A stretch of 64,000 nucleotides of DNA from Pseudovibrio sp. Ad37 (GTDB lineage Bacteria > Pseudomonadota > Alphaproteobacteria > Rhizobiales > Stappiaceae). The stretch spans positions 26,104 to 90,103 of the forward strand of contig NZ_LMCF01000021.1 of the NCBI RefSeq assembly GCF_001623075.1, in the 5' to 3' direction. Below are positions 44,795-53,736 of the stretch, piece after piece. Position 1 is the stretch's first letter. Every line of letters begins with the position of its first letter. The position numbers and the translations under genes were made by a program. The notes under the pieces were generated by a model. That model ran no database searches, was not told the DNA's origin, and saw only the letters and a program-made list of their open reading frames with translations.

Positions 44795-47194
44795 TCAAAG
44801 CTCATTGAGTGAGAAAGTGTTAGTGTCATCCGAAACCTTTTGTCCGTTCACGACCACAGTCGGAACAAGACCATTCGGTGAGCGGCCTTTGATGAAAACG
44901 GAAAGTTCTCGTCCATCAATCTCAAGTGAACCGCTGCGGCACAAAGTTAAAATTTGCTCGTTGGAACTGCAGGAAAGAACCATATGCAAGGTGCTGTGCG
45001 TGCCATCGAGCCATTTATGGCTGATGCCATCATCTTCAAAAACAGCAAGCTCTCGCTTTCCGGTGCCTTGGAACGGGAAGATCGCCAGGGCTTCAAGATG
45101 GCACTCAGTGGTGTTTTTAGCTGTTGGGTTAGCAAGCGGAATGACGGTACCAGCACGCACGAACAGGGGGAGGCGTTCCAAAGGTGCATCAACAACGATG
45201 GTCTGTCCGCTCTTGTGATACGCGCCTGTATCGAATTCGTACCAGCCATCGCCATTATCTGGCAGATAAACCTCACGTATTGTCGCTCCTTGCTCAACCA
45301 CAGAAGCAACCAACAGGTCCTTGCCGAGCAGATAATCATCCGTCTCCGCAAAGGTGCGCGCGTCTCCTTCGTGATCAAGGAATGTTGGGCGCAAAAGCGG
45401 CTCATCCATCACATGCATGTCGTGCAGCATGGTGTAGAAATACGGCATCAGATGCTGACGCAGTTGGATGGCATTGCGGATGAGGGGCGTAACTTCCGGA
45501 TACATCCAGGCTTCATTGACCGTTGCATCATCATTCCACGAATGGATCGTGAAACGCGGATGCATGACGCCATTTTGAACCCAGCGTACAAACAACTCAG
45601 GATCAGGACGAGCACCAGAGAAGCCGCCCACATCGTGGCCGACATTGTAGATACCTGACATCGACAGCCCGAGACCCATCTTGATGTTGTATTTCAGGTT
45701 GTTCCAGCCAGTTCGGTTATCACCAGTCCACGTCTGTACATAGCGTTGCAAGCCGGGACAGCCACTGCGAGAGATTAGATAAGGGCGTTCTTCCGGTGCA
45801 TACTCCACCTGTGCTTCATAAGAGGCACGCATCATCAGGAAAGAATGAAGCGGACGAATGAGCCCGACGTCAATCTCTTCACCAAACCCCTGACAGCGAG
45901 CAGAGAAATCCCAGATCTCATACTCGTTGTTGTCGTTCCAGGTAGAACCGATACCGCGCTCAAGCAACTGCTCGGTGAGGTTGGCTTTCCACCAACTCAC
46001 AGTATCCGGATTGGTGAAGTCGAGGTGAGAACCTTCATCATCCCAGAACAGAGACCGCTCTGGCTGATCAACCTCACTGTCTTGAATGAACAGGCCTTTC
46101 GCTGCCACATCACCATACATAGGATGGTCCTGTAGTAGACATGGCTTGATGTTCGCGGCGAGATGAACGCCAGCATCCAGAAACTTTGAAGTCATGGCTT
46201 TTGGATCAGGACATTTCTCGTAGTTCCAGTTGAACACATAGCGCTTGGAGCCAATTGATGTGTAACCGGAGGAAAGCTGGAAACTGTCGCAAGGAATGGC
46301 GTGCTCTTTGATCAGATCAACAAAGCCTTCCAGCTGTTCCTGCGCATTCTCCGCATCGGTGTAATACATGGTCGAGCCGGAATACCCGAGGCTCCACTTC
46401 GGTGGGAAGATGTGCTTGCCAGTCAGCCAAACCTGCGTCTTGGTCACCTCCAATAGGGAAGGGCCAAGCATAAAGTAATAGTCCAGATCTCCGTCTTCAG
46501 CACGGTATGATCTGTAAGGCTGATGATAGTTGTCGATCTCGTTGCCAAGATCAAACCAGCAGCTCACAAGATTGTCGTAGAACACCCCATAAGAGACACC
46601 AGAACCGGTGCGTGTCAGCGTAAACGGCAGATGTTTGTAAAGTGGGTCGGTGGTCTCTGCATCATACCCCATTGCATCCAGATTACGCATTTCGTAGCGG
46701 CGACCATTGCGCAGCAGATCGCCAGTCTTTTCACCGAGACCATAAATCCGGTCATCTGCAGGTTGGCTGAAGAAATGCGAGTTCTTGTGATCTTTAACGC
46801 CTAGCATATAAGCGCCTGTAGGCCGTTCGCTGGCGATAACCTGGTAAGACCCGTCTTCGCATTTTGCCTCCCAGATTATCTGAAGCGGCGTTTTCACGCA
46901 GACGCGCAAAGCCCGCGTCTCCAGTGTAAGTGTATCCTCTGCAAGCTCTTGCTTAAACTCTGGCAGCGAAAAGCCTTCGACAGAAAGACGAGACCGGCCT
47001 TCAAACGGTACCGGCGTTTCTGCCGGAGTGATGGACCATGTTCGTCCTTGCCGGAACTCACCATTCTTGCGCAAAAGAACCCGAACAAGCTTGTCTTCAA
47101 GAACGAACAGAGAAAGCAGATGCTTGTTATCTACAAGCAGGTCAACCCGGTTCTGTTCGGTCGCGATGTAGGACCACTTACCTAGCGTTTTCAT
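44795..47194 (-). CDS. Glycoside hydrolase family 31 (alpha-glucosidase-like)
   Basis: A 799-residue retaining glycosidase. The nucleophile is Asp421 in STWNDNNEYE and the acid/base is Asp492 in TWTGDNRTGW; NVGHDVGGFSG follows. The N-terminal beta domain, barrel and C-terminal beta domains are all present, and the family's IYGLGEKTGDL is near residue 150. No signal peptide is seen, so it acts in the cytoplasm. Specificity could be alpha-glucoside, alpha-xyloside or another; in this operon it probably removes a non-uronic sugar from imported glucuronic-acid-containing oligosaccharides or glycosides. That is inference. Confidence 0.88.
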   Translation of the reverse strand: MKTLGKWSYIATEQNRVDLLVDNKHLLSLFVLEDKLVRVLLRKNGEFRQGRTWSITPAETPVPFEGRSRLSVEGFSLPEFKQELAEDTLTLETRALRVCVKTPLQIIWEAKCEDGSYQVIASERPTGAYMLGVKDHKNSHFFSQPADDRIYGLGEKTGDLLRNGRRYEMRNLDAMGYDAETTDPLYKHLPFTLTRTGSGVSYGVFYDNLVSCWFDLGNEIDNYHQPYRSYRAEDGDLDYYFMLGPSLLEVTKTQVWLTGKHIFPPKWSLGYSGSTMYYTDAENAQEQLEGFVDLIKEHAIPCDSFQLSSGYTSIGSKRYVFNWNYEKCPDPKAMTSKFLDAGVHLAANIKPCLLQDHPMYGDVAAKGLFIQDSEVDQPERSLFWDDEGSHLDFTNPDTVSWWKANLTEQLLERGIGSTWNDNNEYEIWDFSARCQGFGEEIDVGLIRPLHSFLMMRASYEAQVEYAPEERPYLISRSGCPGLQRYVQTWTGDNRTGWNNLKYNIKMGLGLSMSGIYNVGHDVGGFSGARPDPELFVRWVQNGVMHPRFTIHSWNDDATVNEAWMYPEVTPLIRNAIQLRQHLMPYFYTMLHDMHVMDEPLLRPTFLDHEGDARTFAETDDYLLGKDLLVASVVEQGATIREVYLPDNGDGWYEFDTGAYHKSGQTIVVDAPLERLPLFVRAGTVIPLANPTAKNTTECHLEALAIFPFQGTGKRELAVFEDDGISHKWLDGTHSTLHMVLSCSSNEQILTLCRSGSLEIDGRELSVFIKGRSPNGLVPTVVVNGQKVSDDTNTFSLNEL

Positions 47195-47247
47195 TATGCT
47201 TCAACCAGTTTTGTTGGGTGTTGTTATGGTTGCAAAGTGTCTGTCTG

Positions 47248-48570
47248 TTATCCGCCGTAACCAAGAATGACGCGCGGCAGGAACAGGCTGATTTCTGGAA
47301 TGAAAGTCACCAGCATCAGGATGGAAATCACCGCAGCATAGAATGGCAGCATTGGTTTGATCAGATCCTGAATAGCAACTTTGCCTACAGAGCAACTGAT
47401 GAACAACGCACTGCCCACTGGCGGCGTAATGATGCCGATGCACAGGTTGTAGGTCATCATGATACCGAAGTGCACAGGATCCATGCCAAGCTCAGTCGCG
47501 ACAGGCAGGAAGATTGGTGTGAAGATCAGCAGCGCAGGGGTCATGTCCATAAAAGTACCAATCACCAGCAGGCAGATGTTGATCACCAGCATGATGATGA
47601 ATGGGTTCTCGGAAACATTCGCCAGCGCTTCACCAATTGCGTACGGAATGTCAGAGAATGTCATGGCCCAGGACATGCCGATAGAGCAACCAATCAGCAG
47701 CAGCACGATGGAACTGGTGATCGCACTCTCAAGAATGATGGTTGGTAGATCAGTGACCTTCACTTCGCGGTAAATGCCAACCGCCAGCAGCAAGGTGTAA
47801 ACAACCGCCACCGCAGAAGCTTCAGTCGCTGTGAAGACGCCACCAATGATACCGCCCATGATGATGAAGATGAGCAACAACGGCAGGAAAGCATCAGCGA
47901 TTTTGAAGAGGATCTCTTTGAAACTTGGCAGCGGGATCAGCGGATAGCCACGTTTCGCAGCAACGATACCAGCCACAACCATCACACCAAGACCCATCAG
48001 GATACCTGGCAAGTATCCGGCAACGAACAGCGTTGCCACGGATGTGCCACCAGAGATCAGAGAGTAAACGATCAGCGTTGAGGAAGGTGGGATCAGCATG
48101 CCAGTTGGGCAGGAGGCTGCATTCACCGCAGCAGAAAAGGCAGGGTCATAGCCTTCTTTGCGCTGTAGCGGAGACATGATGCCACCGATTGCAGCAGCAG
48201 AGGCTACAGCAGAGCCCGAAATGGAGCCAAACAGCATATTTGCCAGAACGTTGACGTGTGCCAAAGCCCCCGGCAAACGTCCGCCAACAATCTTGGCCAG
48301 CTCAATCAAGCGGCGTGCGATACCGCCAGAGTTCATGATGTTGCCAGCGAGAATGAAGAACGGGATCGCCAACAGTGTAAAGCTGTCCAGACCACTCGCC
48401 ATCTTCTGTGAAACAACAAAAAGGGCCTGATCAAACGAGATCAGAAAGGTGATTGTTGCTGTTGCCGCCAGCCCGATTGCAAAGGAGATCGGCACGCCGA
48501 GTGTAACGAGAATGCCAAACACACCAAACAGAATAAGACCGCTTTGAAGCTCACTACTTAAAAATTCCAT
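47248..48570 (-). CDS. dctM: TRAP transporter large permease (DctM)
   Basis: The main membrane subunit of a TRAP transporter, 440 residues with about 12 segments. The family's conserved stretches are visible: MASGLDSFTLLAIPFFILAG, in short LDSFTLLAIPFFILAG, SAAAIGGIMSPLQRKEGYDP and ASCPTGMLIPPSS. The end region NLCIGIITPPVG is also typical. It works with DctQ and a periplasmic binding protein using a sodium gradient. The operon suggests uronates or glucuronides as substrate. Confidence 0.94.
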   Translation of the reverse strand: MEFLSSELQSGLILFGVFGILVTLGVPISFAIGLAATATITFLISFDQALFVVSQKMASGLDSFTLLAIPFFILAGNIMNSGGIARRLIELAKIVGGRLPGALAHVNVLANMLFGSISGSAVASAAAIGGIMSPLQRKEGYDPAFSAAVNAASCPTGMLIPPSSTLIVYSLISGGTSVATLFVAGYLPGILMGLGVMVVAGIVAAKRGYPLIPLPSFKEILFKIADAFLPLLLIFIIMGGIIGGVFTATEASAVAVVYTLLLAVGIYREVKVTDLPTIILESAITSSIVLLLIGCSIGMSWAMTFSDIPYAIGEALANVSENPFIIMLVINICLLVIGTFMDMTPALLIFTPIFLPVATELGMDPVHFGIMMTYNLCIGIITPPVGSALFISCSVGKVAIQDLIKPMLPFYAAVISILMLVTFIPEISLFLPRVILGYGG

Positions 48571-48581
48571 CAGACTTACTC

Positions 48582-49106
48582 TTATTTTGCAGCAGGATCA
48601 GCGGCATCAGGCATCTGGTCGTTTGGACCTGTGCCCGTGCCATTGACGAGACCAATGAAGAACTCAATGCAGTAGAACAGCATGATGCCGCCAGAGAACG
48701 GAATAGCTGCGTAGATGTAGCCCATTGGAACGCGAAGAGCGGGCGAGACCTGCCCGTTGGCGAGTGTCTTCAGGACCAGTTGTCCGCCGCCGTAAAACAT
48801 GACAACACCTGAGAAGAAGGCGATCGCCAGAATGATGAAGTAATCTGAAAACAATTTCCGTTTGCCGACCAGTGAGCCGGTTAAAAGATCAATTGCCAGG
48901 TGTCTTCGCATTCCAAGCGTATAGGCCGCACCAATCAGGCCGATCCACATAAACATGAAACGAGCAAGTTCATCGGTCACGGTGCTTGGCGTGCCAAGAA
49001 CGTATCTCGAAAAAACCTGCCAAACCACACACACCACGAGCACGACAAAAACCGACACCGTGACGGCCTTGAGGATCGTGTTAACTATTTTGGTCAGCGC
49101 TTGCAT
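48582..49106 (-). CDS. dctQ: TRAP transporter small permease (DctQ)
   Basis: A 174-residue protein with four membrane segments, of the DctQ type: WQVFSRYVLGTPSTVTDELARFMFMWIGLIGAA, in short VFSRYVLGTPSTVTDELAR, then RRHLAIDLLTG. It is 11 bases upstream of dctM and is the first gene of the leftward operon. The usual dctP binding-protein gene is not before it; a 655-base control region follows instead. Confidence 0.92.
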   Translation of the reverse strand: MQALTKIVNTILKAVTVSVFVVLVVCVVWQVFSRYVLGTPSTVTDELARFMFMWIGLIGAAYTLGMRRHLAIDLLTGSLVGKRKLFSDYFIILAIAFFSGVVMFYGGGQLVLKTLANGQVSPALRVPMGYIYAAIPFSGGIMLFYCIEFFIGLVNGTGTGPNDQMPDAADPAAK

Positions 49107-49301
49107 TTTATTTCCCTAATCCAGGTGAAGGCGCGGGCTCAGTATGCAGAAAGAATCTACAGTGGGCGACCAATTTCTCCTGAGGGGTTGTTTAGGAGAT
49201 CTTGAATTCGTGAGAGGGTTTCAGTTGGAGATCTGCAAATCTACGGATATCCAATGAATCCAATTAAATTACCTCTCCTCCAATTAATTGCTGATTTTTG
49301 A

Positions 49302-49319
49302 TTATTGGTCAACCAATAT
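49302..49319. promoter_or_regulatory. UxuR/GntR-type operator, TRAP-operon side
   Basis: TTATTGGTCAACCAATAT is a near-perfect palindrome (TTGGT, CA, ACCAA core) that closely matches the enterobacterial UxuR/ExuR consensus AAATTGGTATACCAATTT. It lies about 195 bases before the dctQ start. The GntR regulator at 51.6 kb is the expected ligand-responsive repressor. Confidence 0.6.
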
Positions 49320-49691
49320 GATAAAATGGTTTGACAATGTCGCAGTTTTGTACAAATGTGACATGTGTGGAGAGAGGTTTGGTTGATCTCCTTTCTCCAC
49401 AATTCAACGGTATCAGCGGAATTGCTCTGACCTCTTGTTTTTAAAGGAAGATGTAGAGACGGGAGCAATGCCAACCAATGGTAGCGTGCTGAAAGATGTA
49501 TTCTGAGGCAAAGGGAAGAGGAACAAGCTCTCAGTCAGCTATTTAAACTATTTATAACAGCAGCTTGAGAGTTTGGATTATTGGTTTGATACATACATTT
49601 CGGAATGATGAGGCTCTTTGAGTGTACAGAGGTTCCGGTGTGATGATTTTCAGATCAATGGCACGTTCGCCTGATTTTCTCAAATACACAC

Positions 49692-49709
49692 AAATAGGTC
49701 GACCAACTT
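49692..49709. promoter_or_regulatory. UxuR/GntR-type operator, beta-glucuronidase side
   Basis: AAATAGGTCGACCAACTT matches the same consensus half-sites with one mismatch on each side (AAATaGGT, ACCAAcTT) and lies 53 bases before the GH2 start codon, a typical position for repression. Confidence 0.6.
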
Positions 49710-49761
49710 GGACGGATGTCCCAACAACGACGAAACCAATATTGGTCAACGAGGATCAGTG

Positions 49762-51561
49762 ATGCTTGAGCGGATGGAAGGTGCCGATAACGGCCTGGCT
49801 TGCTTGCATGATGAGGACTATGACGTTCCTTTCAATAAGCAGAATCTGAACAGCAGCACGCTGATTTTCACAGGCGGCCGTAAGGCTGAGTCGCTAAACG
49901 GAGAGTGGAACTTCTGCGTCGACCTGCTGGATACCGGTCTACGCCAGAAATGGTTCTCTTTCACTTCAGAAGCGCCGGAAGATAAGACTGAGCCGTACGA
50001 TTACGACCCTTATGCGGGCGAGACCGTTCCAGTCCCTTCGTGCTGGTCCGTGCTCAAGGACAAATGGTACTTCTTTGAAGGCAGTGCGTGGTACACCCGC
50101 CCGCTGGATCTGGAAGACGTGCCGGAAGACGAACGCCTTTTCCTCAGAGTAGGGGCGGCTCAATACGACTGTAAGGTGTTCCTGAATGGCGAGTTTCTCG
50201 GCAACCACTACGGCGGGTCCACACCATTCAATGTAGAGCTAACCGATCACGCAAAATCAGGTCGCAACTGGTTGATGCTGTGCGTGAACAACACCCGCAC
50301 GCTGGATCGTGTCCCGATGCGAAATACCGATTGGTTCAACTACGGTGGCATTTATCGGGACGTAGAGCTCTATAGAACCCCGAAAACATTCATCTCAGAT
50401 TTCTTCGCTTACCTGATCCCTGACAGCTCCTACGATAAAATCGCGATTGAGCTGCAGGTCAACGGTCCAGACAGAGCGTCCGTCACAGTCGAATTCAAAG
50501 AGTTGGGCATCAAGTCTGAGGTTCCCGTTGACAAAGACGGCTTCGGAAAACTGGTTATCCCATCAAAACCAGAGCTGTGGTCACCAGAACACCCGCGCCT
50601 CTATCAGGCAACAGCCTCTGTTGGTGAAGATCGTGTCGAAGACATGATCGGGTTCCGTCAGATAGATCAAGTCGGAACGGACGTTCAGCTCAATGGCAAG
50701 CCAATCTTTTTCCGAGGCATCTCCGTGCACGAGGATGACGAGTTCACCGGCAAAGTCTTACGTGATGAGGATCTGGAGCAACGGTTCCGACATGCCAAGG
50801 AGCTGAACTGCAACTTCATGCGGTTCGCCCACTACCCGCATGATGAGCGCGCCGCCAAAATGGCCGATCGTGAAGGTATTCTTCTTTGGGAAGAGATACC
50901 GGTTTACTGGGCAATCGACTTCAAGAACCCGGATACCCTCAAAGACGCCCGCAACCAGCTTCAGGAGCTAATCAAGCGTGATCGCAACAGAGCATCTGTC
51001 GTCATCTGGTCTGTTGGGAATGAGAATCCAGACACTGACGAGCGCCTTTCGTTCATGAAGCACCTGGTCGATACCGCAAAAGAGATGGACCCAACACGCC
51101 TGACCTCTGCTGCTTGCCTTGTGAACCACACCAAGAACCGTATCGAGGATCGCCTGATCCAGCATATCAATGTGATCGGCATCAACGAGTACTATGGCTG
51201 GTATGAGGAGAATTTCGACGACCTGATCGACTTCTTGGACAACTCCGAGCCGGGCAAACCTGTAGTCATCTCCGAAACTGGTGCAGATGGTTACATAGGT
51301 GAGGGCAAGTTGGAGAAGGGCTTCTTCAGTGAGAGTTACATGGCTGAGGTTTACCGCAAGCAGATTGCCACCTTACGCCAGCGAGAATTCGTAAAGGGCA
51401 TCTCACCATGGATTCTCTATGATTTCCGTGTCGAACGTCGACAGAACATGTTCCAGCAAGGTTGGAACCGCAAAGGCTTGATCGCCTCAGACAAGAAAAC
51501 AAAGAAAACAGCCTTCAAACTTCTTGCAGATTTTTATGCAGAGCTGAAAGCGAAAAACTGA
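49762..51561 (+). CDS. uidA: Beta-glucuronidase, GH2
   Basis: Hydrolyses beta-glucuronides in the cytoplasm; 599 residues, the usual length for a GUS. The acid/base is the first Glu of WSVGNENPD and the nucleophile is in VISETGADG. The C-terminal WNRKG (Asn569 and Lys571) matches the NxK motif that binds the glucuronate carboxylate and separates glucuronidases from galactosidases. The sugar-binding domain at the start has LNGEWNFCVD and the jelly-roll GGIYRDVELY. The ATG at 49762 has an AGGA site 7-10 bases upstream; a longer frame to 49708 would cover an operator. There is no signal peptide. It leads the rightward operon. Confidence 0.9.
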   Translation: MLERMEGADNGLACLHDEDYDVPFNKQNLNSSTLIFTGGRKAESLNGEWNFCVDLLDTGLRQKWFSFTSEAPEDKTEPYDYDPYAGETVPVPSCWSVLKDKWYFFEGSAWYTRPLDLEDVPEDERLFLRVGAAQYDCKVFLNGEFLGNHYGGSTPFNVELTDHAKSGRNWLMLCVNNTRTLDRVPMRNTDWFNYGGIYRDVELYRTPKTFISDFFAYLIPDSSYDKIAIELQVNGPDRASVTVEFKELGIKSEVPVDKDGFGKLVIPSKPELWSPEHPRLYQATASVGEDRVEDMIGFRQIDQVGTDVQLNGKPIFFRGISVHEDDEFTGKVLRDEDLEQRFRHAKELNCNFMRFAHYPHDERAAKMADREGILLWEEIPVYWAIDFKNPDTLKDARNQLQELIKRDRNRASVVIWSVGNENPDTDERLSFMKHLVDTAKEMDPTRLTSAACLVNHTKNRIEDRLIQHINVIGINEYYGWYEENFDDLIDFLDNSEPGKPVVISETGADGYIGEGKLEKGFFSESYMAEVYRKQIATLRQREFVKGISPWILYDFRVERRQNMFQQGWNRKGLIASDKKTKKTAFKLLADFYAELKAKN

Positions 51562-51574
51562 TCTGGATTGCACC

Positions 51575-52357
51575 ATGACATTAGACTCGAACAGAAGACG
51601 TTATCAGGATGTGGCAGAAGAGCTGGTTCGCGATTTAGCGAACGGTGCTTTTGCAATTGGTGACAAGCTCCCTACAGAGCGCAAGATTTCTGAGGATCTG
51701 GGCGTTAGTCGGTCGCTGGTCAGAGACGCGATGATCATGTTGGAAGTGCAGGGGCTTGTTGATGTACGCAAAGGCTCAGGTACTTATGTGCTCCGTCTTC
51801 CTGGTGATGTGACACCAGACAGTTCATTAGAGCAGGACATTGGCCCATTTGAACTGCTGCAGGCACGCCAGCTGTTGGAAAGCAACATTGCAGCTTTTGC
51901 CGCAACAATGGCGACCAAGGCCGACGTTATGCAAATGCGCGAGACGCTGGCAAAGGAGCGGGTTGAAATCGAATCCGGTTCCGGAAGCCACAAAGCTGAC
52001 GAGGAATTCCACCGTCTGGTCGCTCAGGCAAGCCAGAATTCTGTCCTGACTGAATCGGTTGAGCATCTTTGGACCCTGCGCAAGCGTTCCCGCATGTGGG
52101 AGCAACTGCACCAGCGCATCTTCGACCAAGGCTATCAGATTAAGTGGCTGGATGATCACCAGGCAATCCTGTCGGCGCTTCAATGCCGGGATCCGCAAAT
52201 GGCCCGGCAAGCCATGTGGCAGCATCTGGAGAATGTGCGGATGACGCTGTTGGAGCTTTCAGATGTCGATGATCCTGCATTTGACGCATACCTGTTTGAT
52301 ACCGATCCGCTGGCCGCGGTGAATGATCTCAAAAAAATAACCGAAGTGAAATGTTAA
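51575..52357 (+). CDS. GntR/FadR family regulator (UxuR-like)
   Basis: A 260-residue repressor with an N-terminal winged helix (LPTERKISEDLGVSRSLVRDAM, in short TERKISEDLGVSRSLVRD, then VRKGSGTYV) and a C-terminal FCD domain with metal-site histidines (DEEFHRLVAQ, WLDDHQAIL). Close enterobacterial relatives UxuR and ExuR respond to fructuronate or glucuronate. It starts 13 bases after the GH2 stop and is followed by uxuA. Matching operators are in the divergent control region at 49.3-49.7 kb. Confidence 0.88.
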   Translation: MTLDSNRRRYQDVAEELVRDLANGAFAIGDKLPTERKISEDLGVSRSLVRDAMIMLEVQGLVDVRKGSGTYVLRLPGDVTPDSSLEQDIGPFELLQARQLLESNIAAFAATMATKADVMQMRETLAKERVEIESGSGSHKADEEFHRLVAQASQNSVLTESVEHLWTLRKRSRMWEQLHQRIFDQGYQIKWLDDHQAILSALQCRDPQMARQAMWQHLENVRMTLLELSDVDDPAFDAYLFDTDPLAAVNDLKKITEVKC

Positions 52358-52399
52358 ACCGGGCCTTGGCCCCAAAATTTGAAAAGCAAAGAGCTAAAC

Positions 52400-53584
52400 A
52401 TGGAACAGACTTGGCGCTGGTATGGCCCACATGATCCGGTCACTCTCAAAGATGTTCGGCAGGCAGGGGCAACGGGCATTGTCACCGCTCTCCATCACAT
52501 CCCGAATGGCGTAGTGTGGCCAGTTGAAGAAATTCAAAAGCGCAAAGATGAGATCGAAGCCGCCGGTCTTGTCTGGTCTGTTGTCGAAAGTGTTCCGGTC
52601 CATGAGCATATAAAAACGCGCACTGGGGATTTCGAAAAGTATATCGAGACTTATAAGCAATCCATCCGCAATCTGGTGGCCTGCGGCATCACCAAGATCT
52701 GCTACAACTTCATGCCTGTACTGGACTGGACACGTACAGATCTGACCTACGAACTGGAAACAGGCGCGACCTGTCTTCGCTTTGATGCGGATGTCTTCAC
52801 AGCGTTCGATATCTTCATTCTCGAGCGCCCGAACGCTAAAGAAGAATACTCAGCAGAAGAAGTTGCGCGTGCAACTGCTGTTTTCGAAGCGATGTCTCAG
52901 GAAGATAAAGACGGATTGGTCAAAACGATCCTTGCCGGACTTCCAGGTTCGGAAGAATCCTACACGGTTGCAGATATTCGCGCCCACCTGGAGCGCTACA
53001 ACGGCATTGATGCAGATAAGCTCAGAGAGCATCTGGCGCTGTTCCTCAAAGAAGTCATTCCAGTGTGTGCAGAAACTGGAGCGGTGATGGCAATCCACCC
53101 GGATGATCCTCCACGTCCTCTTTTGGGTTTGCCGCGGGTTTGTTCCACTGAATCTGATTACGAATATATTTCGAAAGCAGTCGATGTACCTGAGAACGGT
53201 TTTACATTCTGCACTGGCTCTCTGGGTGTTCGGGCTGATAATGATCTTGTAGGTATTGTGCAGCGCTACGCCAAGCGCATACATTTCGTCCATCTGCGAG
53301 CGACCAAACGCGAAGACAATCCGCTGTCCTTCCACGAGGCGGACCATCTGACTGGCGATGTTGACATGGTTGGTGTGATCTCGGCTTTGGTGGATGAAGA
53401 AGAGTGCAGAAAAGCAGCTGGCTCTGATGATCTGATACCGTTCCGTCCAGACCACGGTCATGCCATGCTCTCAGACCTGCAAATGAAATCTGCACCGGGT
53501 TATCCAGCAGTGGGCCGTTTGCGTGGCCTTGCAGAGTTACGAGGTGTTGAAACAGCAATACGAGCGATGCGCGAACCTGCATAA
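52400..53584 (+). CDS. uxuA: Mannonate dehydratase
   Basis: Dehydrates D-mannonate to 2-keto-3-deoxygluconate. The 394-residue enzyme has the UxuA pattern: [23 protein letters not shown] split as [10 protein letters not shown] and [20 protein letters not shown], the metal-site region [37 protein letters not shown] and PDHGHAM. The ATG at 52400 is used rather than a TTG seven codons upstream. No kdgK or kdgA follows; those steps must be encoded elsewhere. A strong terminator ends the operon. Confidence 0.96.
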   Translation: MEQTWRWYGPHDPVTLKDVRQAGATGIVTALHHIPNGVVWPVEEIQKRKDEIEAAGLVWSVVESVPVHEHIKTRTGDFEKYIETYKQSIRNLVACGITKICYNFMPVLDWTRTDLTYELETGATCLRFDADVFTAFDIFILERPNAKEEYSAEEVARATAVFEAMSQEDKDGLVKTILAGLPGSEESYTVADIRAHLERYNGIDADKLREHLALFLKEVIPVCAETGAVMAIHPDDPPRPLLGLPRVCSTESDYEYISKAVDVPENGFTFCTGSLGVRADNDLVGIVQRYAKRIHFVHLRATKREDNPLSFHEADHLTGDVDMVGVISALVDEEECRKAAGSDDLIPFRPDHGHAMLSDLQMKSAPGYPAVGRLRGLAELRGVETAIRAMREPA

Positions 53585-53611
53585 GCTAAATTCGGAAAAT
53601 CAAGCATCAAT

Positions 53612-53637
53612 AAGCCGGAGCATTGCTCCGGCTTTTT
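53612..53637 (+). terminator. Intrinsic terminator after uxuA
   Basis: AAGCCGGAGC-ATT-GCTCCGGCTT is a perfect 10-base stem with a 3-base loop running into a T-run (TTTTTTGT). Confidence 0.93.
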
Positions 53638-53672
53638 TGTACCCACTGTGAAATCAACGAATATTTTATTTG

Positions 53673-53687
53673 TGTAATATTATTACA
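53673..53687. promoter_or_regulatory. Candidate Zur box upstream of znuC
   Basis: TGTAATA-T-TATTACA is a perfect 7-base inverted repeat around one base, followed directly by a further TAACAT half-site. It is AT-rich and 50 bases before the znuC start, resembling Zur operators of alphaproteobacteria. zur itself is encoded downstream in the same cluster. Confidence 0.6.
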
Positions 53688-53736
53688 TAACATATAAAAG
53701 CCATCCCCTTCGTGGTGCTGCCCATGGTGAGTTGAG

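Larger units (their letters stand above)
49107..49761. other. Divergent control region of the glucuronide locus
   Basis: A 655-base AT-rich gap between dctQ (leftward) and the beta-glucuronidase gene (rightward). It contains two full UxuR-like operators (49302-49319 and 49692-49709) and a third partial one (ATTGGTCAAC at 49741-49750, part of the palindrome ACCAATATTGGT at 49735-49746) touching the ribosome-binding site region of the GH2 gene. No dctP or other gene is supported here. Confidence 0.7.

Noticed and set aside
49241..49474. Minus-strand frame in the glucuronide control region, considered as a missing dctP fragment
   Set aside because: The translation lacks any TRAP binding-protein or signal-peptide pattern and covers an operator.
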